A stretch of 64,000 bases of DNA from Alphaproteobacteria bacterium. GTDB taxonomy: Bacteria; Pseudomonadota; Alphaproteobacteria; UBA8366; Aestuariispiraceae. Location of the stretch: NCBI GenBank assembly GCA_006844765.1, contig SPJV01000215.1:1-64000 (forward strand). Reading direction: 5' to 3'. The position numbers were made by a program, and so were the translations under genes. This document shows positions 9,039 through 18,229 of this stretch, one piece after another. The notes below the pieces were generated by a model. It ran no database searches, was not told the DNA's origin, and saw nothing but the letters and a program-made list of their open reading frames with translations. The first letter of the stretch is position 1. The number at the start of each line of letters is the position of its first letter.

Positions 9039-10706
9039 ATGTCCCCGCTTACACGGATAGCGCCCCTGTTCTTGTCTCTTTTGGTCGTTCTGTCAGCGCC
9101 GGTTCAGGCCGCGCAGCGAGTCGCCCTGGTCATCGGGAATGGCAGCTACGCGAGCCAACCTCTCAACAATCCGCCGAATGATGCCGCCCTGATGGCAGAG
9201 ACCTTGCGCGATGTTGGGTTTGACGTGGTGGAGGAAATTGACGCGGACCGGCGACGCATGGCGCGTGCGGTGCGGAAGTTTGGATCTCTCCTGCGCGACG
9301 CGGGCGAGGATGCGGTGGGGTTTGTTTTCTATGCCGGTCACGGAATCCAGTCGAAGGGGGAAAACTACATGATCCCCGTCGATGCCCAGATCGAGGATGA
9401 GCTGGATGTCGAGCTGGAAGGCTTTCCCGCATCAACATTGCTGACCAGTCTGGACAGTGCGGGCAACCGCCTGAACATCGTTGTGATGGATGCCTGCCGG
9501 AACAATCCTTATAAGGCGGCGACTCGCTCCAGCGGGTCGGGCCTGGCGCGCATGGATGCGCCATCGGGGACGTTCATTGCGTATTCCACCTCGCCTGGGA
9601 AGGTGGCTGCGGATGGCCGGGGACTCAACAGCCCCTACACGCGTGCGCTGGCCCGCTCAATCCAAACGCCGGGCGCCAAGGTCGAGGAAGTCTTCAAGAC
9701 CGTCCGTGTCGCCGTGATGGACTGGACGGACGGCGCGCAAGTGCCTTGGGAAAGCTCATCCCTTACCGGTGATTTCTTCTTTCGTGAGAAAGCGCCCGAA
9801 CCGGTTGCCGCGTCTGAGCCATCCAAACCGGTCCAACCGGATAACACGGTTGAGCTCACCTTTTGGAATTCGATCAAGGACGCGACAGAGCCGTCATTGT
9901 TTGAAAGCTACCTGAAGCAATTCCCGAATGGCAGTTTTGCCGGGCTTGCACAGGCAAAGATCGCCGCTTTGACAAAACAACAAAATGCTGCGGCATCGCA
10001 CTCAGAAACGGCTTTTTTCCAAGCGATCCAGAATTCGACCAACAAAGCAGATTTCGAGGCCTATCTCTCGCAGTATCCCAATGGGACATTCGCCGCCTTG
10101 GCCAAGGCGCGGATCGATGTTCTTACGACGGCGGAACAACAACAATTAGCGGTGACTACCGCAGTTCAATCGCCCGACGTCGATGCGGATACGGCATTTT
10201 GGAATCAAGTCAAAGGATCGAAGACGAAAGCCGAGCTTCAGGCCTATCTGGATCAGTTTCCGGATGGCAGCTACGCGACACTGGCGCAGGCCAAAATCGA
10301 GGGCATCGAAGAGCAAAGACAAGTTGCGACGTTGAATCCCGTATCCACAAATCCAATGGATGGGAAATGGAAGGCCTATATACGCGGCGTCACAAGCCTG
10401 GAACAGACATTGGCGCCGTTTTGCCCCTACAAAATGCCCCCGCCGAAGGGAGAGGGCGTGTTTACGCTCGTGGGCGGCAAGGGCCAAATCCGCATCGAAG
10501 CGCGAAACAAGGATGCTGTAACCTTAAAGATCAGGTCGGCAACAGCCGACAGCCTCTCGCTCGACATATTCTGGCGAGGAAAAAAGTATAAATCTGAAAC
10601 GCTGGCCATCGAGAACGGCGCCGCGGAAGGGTATAAGAAATCCGGCAGTAACTGTCGGCTTACCTATCGACTCGAACAGGTCACGTCTGGCGCAACGAAG
10701 CCATAA
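9039..10706 (+). CDS. Secreted caspase-family (C14) protease with three C-terminal repeats
   Basis: From ATG 9039 the protein is 555 residues. It has a Sec signal peptide (1-24, cleavage after VQA) and a caspase p20-like domain (about 25-250). The catalytic His101 is in FYAGHGIQ and Cys153 in MDACRNNPY. A proline-rich linker precedes three repeats of about 36 residues (275-310, 326-361, 387-422), each with the core YLxxFPxGxxAxLAxxK. A C-terminal domain with two cysteines (462, 539) follows. A TTG at 8985 would hide the signal peptide, so it is not used. Bacterial caspase-like enzymes usually cleave after basic residues. The substrate is unknown. Confidence 0.88.
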   Translation: MSPLTRIAPLFLSLLVVLSAPVQAAQRVALVIGNGSYASQPLNNPPNDAALMAETLRDVGFDVVEEIDADRRRMARAVRKFGSLLRDAGEDAVGFVFYAGHGIQSKGENYMIPVDAQIEDELDVELEGFPASTLLTSLDSAGNRLNIVVMDACRNNPYKAATRSSGSGLARMDAPSGTFIAYSTSPGKVAADGRGLNSPYTRALARSIQTPGAKVEEVFKTVRVAVMDWTDGAQVPWESSSLTGDFFFREKAPEPVAASEPSKPVQPDNTVELTFWNSIKDATEPSLFESYLKQFPNGSFAGLAQAKIAALTKQQNAAASHSETAFFQAIQNSTNKADFEAYLSQYPNGTFAALAKARIDVLTTAEQQQLAVTTAVQSPDVDADTAFWNQVKGSKTKAELQAYLDQFPDGSYATLAQAKIEGIEEQRQVATLNPVSTNPMDGKWKAYIRGVTSLEQTLAPFCPYKMPPPKGEGVFTLVGGKGQIRIEARNKDAVTLKIRSATADSLSLDIFWRGKKYKSETLAIENGAAEGYKKSGSNCRLTYRLEQVTSGATKP

Positions 10707-10804
10707 TCCGCTATCGATCAAGGGGGCATGAAGAGAACCTTGAACAGCATGCCCGCTGAAACCCGATCATCGCCCGAGCAAATTTTTCCATCAAATCTAT
10801 GAGA

Positions 10805-12028
10805 TCAACTGAACTTCGCCATCCACAAGATGTCGCGTCGTGCATCGCGCTCTTCGTAGTCCCTTAGTGCCATGGCAGGATCCATGGTGAACGCTTGCTC
10901 GTTGTCTTCTCCCAGAGCGGTCAATCGCATGGAGTACCATGCCGTCACGCCGCCCTTGGGTGGTGAGTCAAACTTGGGATACGCTGGATCGCCGCCTTCA
11001 TCCGTCAGCCAGTCGGCAGCAAGGCTCGGGTTAAGGACCATGGCCCGGGCCAGGCTTACAACGTCGATCACACCGCTGGACAGTGCCTCAACAGCCTGGT
11101 CCCGACGCGCAAAGCCGCCGGTCAACATGAGGGGCACTTTGGTCACCTCCCTTGCCCGTCGTGCGAAGTCCATGAAGTACGGGCCGCCGCTTGATGTGCC
11201 CTCGGAACTTGCCTTTGCGCCGGGGAAGTAGGTTCCGCCGCTAATATCGATCAAATCAACCGACGAGGTGTCGAGCAAGCGCACGAACTCCAAGGCATCA
11301 TCTTCCGTCAATCCACCCTCAAGTTTGTCCGTAGAGTTGATTTTAATCCCGATCGGAAATGATGCGCCGACGGCGCGCCGGACTTCTTCCAGGATCGCCA
11401 AGACTATCTTCGACCGCGCCTCGACGGATCCGCCGTATGCATCATCCCGGTGGTTGAACAATGGCGACAGGAACTGGTTTAGCAAAAAGCCGTGTCCGGC
11501 GTGGACAAGCACACCGGTAAAGCCCACCTCCTTCGCAAACAAAGCTGCCTCGGCATACAGGGAGGGAAGTTCCTTTACTTCTTCTATCGACATCCCAGCA
11601 CATTGAAGGCCAGGCATGTCTAGCGGCGACGGACCCTTCGGGTCGCTCAACGGCAGATGCGATAGAGCCCCGGCGTGGCCCAATTGTGGCCAAAGATGCG
11701 TGCCCTTGGCCGTGCCGCGGGTTACCAGCTCTTGTATTGCCCTCTTGTCGCTCTGAGGTCCGAACACGAGATTACCCGGTTTTTCCGGGTACTTGGGATC
11801 CCCTTGCACTTCGCCGATTATGGAAATTGCCGCACCGCCCTCTGCCCATCGCTCGTAAAGGCGGGCTTGTGCCTCGGTCGGGTCACCTTCGCCATTGCCG
11901 AGTGAATCCGACATCGCCGCTTTCGCAATCCGGTTTCTTAGAACAGCACCGCAAGGCAGTTCTAGCGAGCTACCGAGAAAACCCCGAACATCAAGGGTAT
12001 CGGAGCTTGAGGGGACATTCGTCATCAT
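10805..12028 (-). CDS. NADH:flavin oxidoreductase (Old Yellow Enzyme family)
   Basis: This 407-residue FMN-dependent TIM-barrel protein contains the family segment HAGHGFLLNQFLSP and the conserved HRDDAYGGS motif. Later phosphate-binding glycines are in LMLTGGF. Relatives reduce activated C=C bonds of enones, quinones or nitro compounds. The ATG at 12028 has GGAG 8 bases upstream. An ArsR gene lies immediately upstream in the same direction, and each gene is preceded by a similar AT-rich inverted sequence. Electrophile-responsive control is therefore an attractive inference. Confidence 0.9.
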   Translation of the reverse strand: MMTNVPSSSDTLDVRGFLGSSLELPCGAVLRNRIAKAAMSDSLGNGEGDPTEAQARLYERWAEGGAAISIIGEVQGDPKYPEKPGNLVFGPQSDKRAIQELVTRGTAKGTHLWPQLGHAGALSHLPLSDPKGPSPLDMPGLQCAGMSIEEVKELPSLYAEAALFAKEVGFTGVLVHAGHGFLLNQFLSPLFNHRDDAYGGSVEARSKIVLAILEEVRRAVGASFPIGIKINSTDKLEGGLTEDDALEFVRLLDTSSVDLIDISGGTYFPGAKASSEGTSSGGPYFMDFARRAREVTKVPLMLTGGFARRDQAVEALSSGVIDVVSLARAMVLNPSLAADWLTDEGGDPAYPKFDSPPKGGVTAWYSMRLTALGEDNEQAFTMDPAMALRDYEERDARRDILWMAKFS

Positions 12029-12036
12029 CTTTCTCC

Positions 12037-12073
12037 AATCGATATATTTCGATTTACCGATTAATTTATCGGC
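12037..12073. promoter_or_regulatory. Candidate ArsR operator before the OYE gene
   Basis: This AT-rich stretch contains ATCGATATATTTCGAT followed by ACCGATTAATTTATCGG. It includes repeated CGAT half-sites in opposite orientation, directly upstream of the OYE start. A related CGATATAT element occurs before arsR. The shared motif is visible; ArsR binding is inferred. Confidence 0.5.
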
Positions 12074-12109
12074 CGTGGGACCAACCGCTGCAAATCCAGT
12101 CCTTACTCT

Positions 12110-12418
12110 CTAAAGCTCGATCAGCTCTTTCTCGAACGCCTGCAACAGCGCGCGGATCGCGTCTTCGTTTCGCCGGTAAAAAGTGAACTGCCCATGGCGC
12201 TCGGAGAGCACTAACCCTGCCTCTTTCAAGAGCCCCATGTAATTTGAGATCGTCGATTGCGAGAGACCGGCTTTCTCTTGGATATACGCAACGCACACGC
12301 CATCCAATCCAGCATGTTCCGGCAACGCCGCTGGGAAGTTCGACCTATGCTTCAACCAGTGAAGAATCTTGCGCCGAACAGGATTATTGAGGGTGGTGAG
12401 TGCTTTATCCAAATCCAT
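12110..12418 (-). CDS. ArsR-family winged-helix regulator
   Basis: This 102-residue one-domain repressor has the HTH segment AGLSQSTISNYMGLLKEAGLV and a beta-wing (RHGQFTFYRRN), as in ArsR/SmtB proteins. There is a single cysteine (in GVCVAYIQ) near helix 3. The classic ELCVCDL metal box is absent, so thiol or electrophile sensing is possible. It sits 81 bases upstream of the OYE gene on the same strand and probably represses both. Confidence 0.88.
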   Translation of the reverse strand: MDLDKALTTLNNPVRRKILHWLKHRSNFPAALPEHAGLDGVCVAYIQEKAGLSQSTISNYMGLLKEAGLVLSERHGQFTFYRRNEDAIRALLQAFEKELIEL

Positions 12419-12442
12419 ATATCGAGATATCCCGATATCTTG
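12415..12442. promoter_or_regulatory. Candidate ArsR autoregulatory site
   Basis: ATATATCGAGATATCCCGATAT overlaps and extends from the arsR start codon. It is an imperfect palindrome of ATATCG/CGATAT half-sites and resembles the element before the OYE gene. Autoregulation is inferred. Confidence 0.5.
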
Positions 12443-12663
12443 GTTTATGTCAAGTTTCTTTTGGCTACAACATAGTCCTTATCTGCTTTTCTTCTATCAG
12501 CACTCCAAGATTGCCCTACGTAATCCATCTATTGGGTTCGGGCCAGGATTGCGGTTTGGCATATCTCGATTAAGGCGCAGTAACGGCTCAGATTAAGAGG
12601 GAACTCAGTCCCCCCGGCCCTCAAAACCCCTGCGAAACGCTAGAATTGCGCGAAATTGCCGGC

Positions 12664-13860
12664 CTATGGAATGTCCCGCAGACCGCGTTCGATCCGATCA
12701 TAGGCTTCCGATAGGAGTTCCGGGCTTTGTGCGAAGCAGAGGCGGAACCAGCCTTCGCCTGACGGGCCGAAGGCAGTGCCGGGGGCGATGCCGACTTTGG
12801 CATGGCGCACCAGATCCTGCGCATAGGCAAGCGTCCGTCCTTCTGTCCCGGCTATCCGGAAGAACGCATAGAATGCCGCATCGGGGGTGCGGAACCCTTC
12901 CACCCTCGGAATATTGGGCAGGCGTTGGGCTGTGATGTCGCGCCCGCGCCGGCAATGTTCGATCATATCGGCCACCATGGGCTCGCCGTCGCGGATTGCC
13001 GCCTCTGCGCCACGCTGCAGGAACTGCGGAACGCAGCTATAGGCGAATTCGATCAGGTTTCCGAACAGGTCGGTGAAGCTCATCTCCGACCCCGGCAGAA
13101 ATTCCGGATGTGTGACCCAGCCGATCCGCCAGCCGGTCATCGCCCAGGCCTTGGAGAAACTGTTGACGACGAAGAGCGGATCGTCGGGCCGGGCGTGCTC
13201 CAGGAAGCTCGGCGCGGCGCGCCCGTCATAGACCATGCGGCCATAGACTTCATCGGCGACAATCCAGATACCCCGCTCCCGCGCGAGTTCCAAAAGGGCT
13301 GCCTGTTGCTCGGACGGCATGACCCAGCCGGTTGGGTTGTTGGGGGAATTGACGAAGATCATCCGGGTATTGCTGTCGATCATCCCGGCCATTTTCTCCA
13401 GATCAAGCGCCCAGCCTTGCGCATCGGAGAAGTCCAGCATGCAAAAGCGTCGCTCCGCCCCCATCACGCGCACCGTGGATTCGGCATTTGGCCAAAGCGG
13501 TGCCACGATGATGGCGTTGTCCCCCGGCTCCAAAACCGCCTGCATGGCCATCTGAATGCCGGCCATGCCGGACGCCGTGACACTCACCCGCTCCATATCG
13601 AGGGAAATGTCATAGAGACCGGCCATATAATCCGCCAAGACCTGCCGCAGCTCCGGCGTGCCCGTCTTGTGGGAATAAAACGTCTCCCCCCGCTCCAACG
13701 CATCAATCGCCGGGCGCCGGATATCCGCATGGGTCACGACATCCGATTCCCCATACCAAAGCGGAATAACATCCGGATTCCCCAAAGCCAGTTTGGCGAC
13801 AGACAGAATCTGCTGCTCTTCAATAGAGGAAACAGCGGGGCGAATTTTGGGTTGGGGCAT
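12664..13860 (-). CDS. Class I/II pyridoxal-phosphate aminotransferase
   Basis: This 398-residue fold-type I aminotransferase contains SPNNPTGWVM, VADEVYGRMVYDG and the PLP-lysine segment SFSKAWAMTGWRIGW. The C-terminal GWFRLCFAQSP carries the substrate-carboxylate arginine. The ATG at 13860 (MPQPKIRP) is chosen because the 64-residue upstream extension lacks family similarity and runs through a hairpin. The amino-acid specificity cannot be assigned. Confidence 0.9.
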   Translation of the reverse strand: MPQPKIRPAVSSIEEQQILSVAKLALGNPDVIPLWYGESDVVTHADIRRPAIDALERGETFYSHKTGTPELRQVLADYMAGLYDISLDMERVSVTASGMAGIQMAMQAVLEPGDNAIIVAPLWPNAESTVRVMGAERRFCMLDFSDAQGWALDLEKMAGMIDSNTRMIFVNSPNNPTGWVMPSEQQAALLELARERGIWIVADEVYGRMVYDGRAAPSFLEHARPDDPLFVVNSFSKAWAMTGWRIGWVTHPEFLPGSEMSFTDLFGNLIEFAYSCVPQFLQRGAEAAIRDGEPMVADMIEHCRRGRDITAQRLPNIPRVEGFRTPDAAFYAFFRIAGTEGRTLAYAQDLVRHAKVGIAPGTAFGPSGEGWFRLCFAQSPELLSEAYDRIERGLRDIP

Positions 13861-14021
13861 GGGGTGTCCTTCAGAAATTAGGGAAGTACCAAAACGCTGT
13901 TTTCGAGACTCCGTCAATCGGGTCTGAAAGACGGCATGCTCATTTTCCGCAACAAGCAAATGCCCACGACAACCGCGCCTGAAATTGGCGCTCCGAGGCC
14001 GGTTGTTCAAAGGGACACAGA

Positions 14022-14056
14022 CCTCGTGCCCCCCGCCATCGCGAGGGGGCACGAGG
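14022..14056. other. Strong GC hairpin downstream of acnB
   Basis: CCTCGTGCCCCC (14022-14033) pairs perfectly with GGGGGCACGAGG (14045-14056) around an 11-base loop. It lies about 65 bases past the acnB stop codon. There is no U-tract, so it may stabilise the 3' end or be a dispersed palindromic element rather than an intrinsic terminator. Confidence 0.5.
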
Positions 14057-14122
14057 AAACTGCGGTGTCTGGTTTAGTTAGAGCCAGTCGCAAGCCGGTC
14101 TAAGACCAGCCCAAGATCGTGC

Positions 14123-16921
14123 CTAAAACCGTGCCGCAATCTGGCCCGCCAGGGATTCTGTTGGCGGGGCGAATTTGGTTAGATTGATGCCTTTGACGGC
14201 GGTTTTGTATTCTTCCAGCGTCGGGGTCCGGCCAAGGATGGTGGAAAGGACAACGACCGGTGTCGAGGCCAGCAGAGACTCGCCCTTCTTGTCGTCGGAA
14301 TCTTCAACCACCCGGCCTTCGAACAGGCGGGTTGAGGTCGCCATCACCGTGTCACCCTTAGCCGCTTTCTCTTGGTTGCCCATGCAGAGGTTACAGCCCG
14401 GGCGTTCCAGGTAGAGCGTGTCTTCATATTCGGTCCGCGCCGTCTGTTTCGGTGAGACATCATCGAATTCGAAGCCGGCATATTTCCGCAAGACATCCCA
14501 ATCGCCTTCTTCCTTCAACTCATCAACGATGTTGTAGGTCGGGGCGGCGATAACCAATGGCGCGTTGAACTTCACCTCGCCATAGGTCTCTTCCAGATTG
14601 CGCAGCATCCGGGCAACGATCTTGATATCGCCCTTATGCACCATGCAGGACCCGACGAAGCCGAGATCCACTTTTTTCTCCGCCTCGTAATAGGAGATCG
14701 GGCGGATCGTATCATGGGTGTAGCGCTTGGAGATATCGATATTGTTGACGTCCGGATCGGCGATCATCGGCTCGTTGATGGCGTCCAGATCGACGACAAC
14801 CTCCGCGAAGTACTTCGCATTGGCATCCGGCGACAGGGCCGGTTTCTCGCCGGACTGGATTTCGGCAATCCGCTGGTCCGCCTTGTCGATCAGGCCTTGC
14901 AGCACCTGCGCCGCATTATCCATGCCCTTATCGATCATGATTTGGATGCGGCCTTTTGCGATTTCCAGCGATTGGATCAAGGTGTCGTCATTAGAAACAC
15001 AGATCGACGCCTTGGCTTTCATCTCCGCCGTCCAATCGGTGAAGGTGAAGGCCTGATCGGCCAGCAAGGTGCCGATATGCACTTCAATGATGCGGCCCTG
15101 GAAGACGTTGTCGTTAAACTGATCCAGCATTTGCGCCTGGGTGGCATGGACGACGTCGCGGAAGTCCATATAGTCCGCCATCTGGCCCTTGAAGGTAACC
15201 TTTACCGATTCCGGGATCGGCATGGTCGCTTCCCCGGTCGCCAGCGCCAGGGCAACGGTACCGGAATCCGCCCCGAAGGCGACGCCTTTGGACATCCGCG
15301 TATGACTGTCGCCGCCGATGGTGACATCCCAGTCATCGACCGTAATATCATTCAGCACCTTGTGAATGACGTCGGTCATGGCGTGATATTCACCCTTCGG
15401 ATCCCGCGCGGTGATCAGCCCGAACTTATTCATAAAGGCCATCAGCTTCGGCGTATTCGCCTGCGCCTTTGAATCCCAGACAGAGGCCGTGTGGCAGCCC
15501 GACTGATAGGCCCCATCCAGTGTTGGGGAGATGACGGTGGCCGCCATCGCTTCCAGTTCCTGCGAGGTCATCAGGCCCGTTGTATCCTGGGAACCGACGA
15601 TATTCACCCGCACCCGAACATCTGAGCCCGCATGCAGAACCGTCCCTTCGGGCACGCCCAGCGCATTGCGGTTGAAGATTTTCTCAACCGCCGTCAGGCC
15701 TTGGCCTTCATGACTGACGACCTTCGACGCAGCAAAGGCGGATTTGAACTCAACGCCCAGGGTCTCCGCCGCGAAGGCTTGCAGGCGCTTGCCGAAGACG
15801 ACGGCATAGGATCCGCCGGCCTTCATGAACTCACGCTTCTGCGGGGTGAAGGACGCGCCGATATCCACCAGCTCCTCGTCGCCTGCTTCATTCTTCAGCG
15901 TCTTGTTTTTGGTGTCGATGGTAAACACCGTGCCGGTCTCAACAGAATATTTCTGTTCCAGAACCGGGCTGTCGTCATTGTTCAGGATCGGATTGCCATC
16001 GGCATCGGTCTTCTTGACCCAGTTCTTCAGGTCGATCCCGATCCCGCCGGTCACGCCGACCGTGGTCAGGAAAATCGGCGAGATGCCGTTGGTGCCGGCC
16101 ACGACCGGGGCGATATTGACGAAGGGCACATAGGGGCTGGCCTTTTTGCCGGTCCATAGCGCGACATTGTTCACTCCCGACATGCGGGAGGATCCGACCC
16201 CCATCGTCCCCTTCTCGGCAATCAGCATCACACGCTTGTCAGGATGTTGCAGCTTCAGCGCCTCAATCTCTTTCTGCGCGGCTTCAGAGATCAGGCACTT
16301 CCCATGCAATTCCCTATCGGAGCGGGAATGGGCCTGATTGCCCGGCGACAGCAGATCGGTGGAGATATCCCCTTCCGCTGCGACATAGGTGACGACTTTA
16401 ATCTCTTCTTCGATATCCGGCAGTTTGGTGAAGAACTCTGCATCCGCATAGCTCTCCAGGACATCCTTGGCGACGGCACTCCCGGCCTCAAAGGCGTCTT
16501 TCAGACGGGCCATATCCGCATCATAGAGGAAAACCTGGGTCTTCAGGACCTCTGCTGCGTCCTTGGCAATCCCGGCATCATCGCCGAGCGCCAGATCCAG
16601 CAGCACATCAACCGACGGTCCGCCCTTCATATGGGATAGAAGCTCAAAGGCGAAGGATGGTGAAATCTCTTCAACGCTTGCCTGTCCCAGGATGATTTCC
16701 TTCAGGAACTTGGCTTTTTCTTCCGCCGCGGCGGTGGTGCCGGGCAGGGTGTTGTAGATGAAGTAATGCAGGGAATCTTTGCGATGCTCGGACGCGGTGT
16801 CCCGGATCTGCGCGACGATCTCTTTCAGAAGCGCGCTGTCTTCAATCGGCTTCGGGCTGAGCCCTTGCAGTTGCCGCGTTTCAATCTCGTCCAGGTATTT
16901 GCTGTAAGAGCCGGTAGCCAT
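14123..16921 (-). CDS. acnB: Bifunctional aconitate hydratase 2 / 2-methylisocitrate dehydratase
   Basis: This 932-residue aconitase B has the N-terminal HEAT-like helical domain (about 1-170) that marks AcnB, followed by swivel and catalytic domains. The [4Fe-4S] cluster cysteines are in VGSCMVHKGD and ERPGCNLCMGNQ. It interconverts citrate and isocitrate in the TCA cycle and may serve the methylcitrate cycle. E. coli AcnB is about 865 residues, so this form carries insertions, for example around the acidic ADGNPILNNDDSP segment. It is transcribed alone behind a highly structured leader. Confidence 0.95.
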   Translation of the reverse strand: MATGSYSKYLDEIETRQLQGLSPKPIEDSALLKEIVAQIRDTASEHRKDSLHYFIYNTLPGTTAAAEEKAKFLKEIILGQASVEEISPSFAFELLSHMKGGPSVDVLLDLALGDDAGIAKDAAEVLKTQVFLYDADMARLKDAFEAGSAVAKDVLESYADAEFFTKLPDIEEEIKVVTYVAAEGDISTDLLSPGNQAHSRSDRELHGKCLISEAAQKEIEALKLQHPDKRVMLIAEKGTMGVGSSRMSGVNNVALWTGKKASPYVPFVNIAPVVAGTNGISPIFLTTVGVTGGIGIDLKNWVKKTDADGNPILNNDDSPVLEQKYSVETGTVFTIDTKNKTLKNEAGDEELVDIGASFTPQKREFMKAGGSYAVVFGKRLQAFAAETLGVEFKSAFAASKVVSHEGQGLTAVEKIFNRNALGVPEGTVLHAGSDVRVRVNIVGSQDTTGLMTSQELEAMAATVISPTLDGAYQSGCHTASVWDSKAQANTPKLMAFMNKFGLITARDPKGEYHAMTDVIHKVLNDITVDDWDVTIGGDSHTRMSKGVAFGADSGTVALALATGEATMPIPESVKVTFKGQMADYMDFRDVVHATQAQMLDQFNDNVFQGRIIEVHIGTLLADQAFTFTDWTAEMKAKASICVSNDDTLIQSLEIAKGRIQIMIDKGMDNAAQVLQGLIDKADQRIAEIQSGEKPALSPDANAKYFAEVVVDLDAINEPMIADPDVNNIDISKRYTHDTIRPISYYEAEKKVDLGFVGSCMVHKGDIKIVARMLRNLEETYGEVKFNAPLVIAAPTYNIVDELKEEGDWDVLRKYAGFEFDDVSPKQTARTEYEDTLYLERPGCNLCMGNQEKAAKGDTVMATSTRLFEGRVVEDSDDKKGESLLASTPVVVLSTILGRTPTLEEYKTAVKGINLTKFAPPTESLAGQIAARF

Positions 16922-16951
16922 CGAGTGTATCCCCTTAATTTACGGCGTCAT

Positions 16952-16996
16952 AGCCCGACGGACCGGGGGGTACGGGCCCCCTCTTCGGGCTGGTCC
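16952..16996 (-). promoter_or_regulatory. Pseudoknot-capable acnB 5' leader
   Basis: Read in the acnB direction, the order is GGACC, AGCCCGA, GGGGG-loop-CCCCC, GGTCC, TCGGGCT. GGACC/GGTCC closes a hairpin with the G5/C5 stem. The AGCCCGA left in the bulge can pair over 7 bp with the downstream TCGGGCT, giving an H-type pseudoknot about 30 bases before the ATG. The pairings are seen in sequence; a regulatory role is inferred. Confidence 0.5.
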
Positions 16997-17097
16997 GATC
17001 ATGTCATCCAATTGCCCGCCTTTTTACGCCTTTGTGCACCGCAATGAAAGAGGGGTGCGGGGATTTGTCTGGCCTGCAATGGATTGATCCCGGTTAG

Positions 17098-17676
17098 CTA
17101 TTGAACTCTTCCAGTTTCGGAATTGCATTCCATTGGTTTCGGGCCGACTTCGGTTACGACAAATGTCCTTAAAGAGAGTTCATCGTTAACGAGCAAGAAT
17201 CCTCGCAGGTAATTTCCCCGCGGATTGGGCTGAATGCTTTCAAAAACTCGGATAAAATATTCCGGCTTTGGCCCGCAATAATCGGCTAAACGATAACTTT
17301 GGCTTTCCTCTGATTCTGTTATCCAACGTTCAAAATCACGAATTAAGGCAACTGAGAACCCCTCAAGAATACCTGTGGGGCTCGGTTCTAGGTCTGCGCG
17401 ACAACCCAACAAGACTGGATCGGCTTGCCCATTCTTCGGTTCGAGAAGTTTGAATCCGTACGAACCTTCGATCCACCGTCTGCCTGTCCACAACGGATTT
17501 TCGGTTGGCAAGGTCGAAGGCTTGAGTGTCTCCAAACCTTCGTAGTTCAACGATTGACCGGATTCGATTCTGTTTAAACACCTTTCGAAAATAAGCGAGG
17601 ATGCCACAATGTTTGGATCAGGGGCGCACCATTGCATCCCTGCTAATATGCACAATCTTCCAAATAACTCGAACAC
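17098..17676 (-). CDS. Hypothetical protein, possibly exported
   Basis: This 192-residue protein is of no recognised family. The GTG at 17676 follows GGAGG by 4 bases; an ATG at 17637 or TTG at 17700 are alternatives. From the GTG, the first 18 residues (FELFGRLCILAGMQWCA) are fairly hydrophobic and could be a short signal sequence. It has four further scattered cysteines and acidic-aromatic stretches. Base composition is visibly more AT-rich than that of its neighbours, suggesting recent acquisition. It lies directly downstream of the GNAT gene. Confidence 0.6.
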   Translation of the reverse strand: MFELFGRLCILAGMQWCAPDPNIVASSLIFERCLNRIESGQSLNYEGLETLKPSTLPTENPLWTGRRWIEGSYGFKLLEPKNGQADPVLLGCRADLEPSPTGILEGFSVALIRDFERWITESEESQSYRLADYCGPKPEYFIRVFESIQPNPRGNYLRGFLLVNDELSLRTFVVTEVGPKPMECNSETGRVQ

Positions 17677-17700
17677 GCGACCTCCAAGACGAGAGTACAA

Positions 17701-18219
17701 CTATATACTACTGCGCTCCACCGCAAACACCCAATCCCCCGGTTTTATACCCTTGGCTTGGGTGGTGCCCGTTCTGGTCATGCCGAGCTTCTTTAGAGCG
17801 GTAGCGGAGCGGGTGTTGCTGGGGTCAACTATGGCCAGGATGCGGGTGGTGTTGGTGGTGGCGAAGGCGTGGGTGATCAGGGCCTTTGCAGCTTCGGGCG
17901 CGTAGCCCTTGCCCCAGTGTTCCGGCAGGAAGAAATAGCCGAGCTCGACCTCGTCTTCCGCCATGGCGGGGTCCTCCCGGAACAGGCTGACATAACCTAG
18001 TAGGGCAGGATCATCACTGGTCTGAACAGCCCAGGTGCCAAGCGCCGGACCTGGATCGGCCATTGCCTCTGACAGCCGGGCGCGGGCATAGGCTGCGTCG
18101 CCATGCCCATCGGTGTTGTAGCGCATGACAATCGGATCGGTGACGAGGGCCAGGAGCCGATCGTAATCCGCCTCAACAAACCGGCGAATGATCAGGCGCT
18201 CTGTCGTCGTGATAATCAT
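17701..18219 (-). CDS. GNAT-family N-acetyltransferase (RimJ/RimL-like)
   Basis: This 172-residue GNAT fold has the opening TTERLIIRRFVEADYDRL, the beta-bulge GYFFLPEHWGKGYAPEA with an acetyl-CoA binding Q/RxxGxG-like loop (WGKGYA), and the C-terminal NTRSATALKKLGM motif. This layout is typical of the RimJ/RimL group that acetylates protein N-termini or small amines. ATG 18219 gives the family start; the upstream extension overlaps the transporter gene. The substrate is unknown. Confidence 0.87.
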   Translation of the reverse strand: MIITTTERLIIRRFVEADYDRLLALVTDPIVMRYNTDGHGDAAYARARLSEAMADPGPALGTWAVQTSDDPALLGYVSLFREDPAMAEDEVELGYFFLPEHWGKGYAPEAAKALITHAFATTNTTRILAIVDPSNTRSATALKKLGMTRTGTTQAKGIKPGDWVFAVERSSI

Positions 18220-18229
18220 GGCTGCCGGT

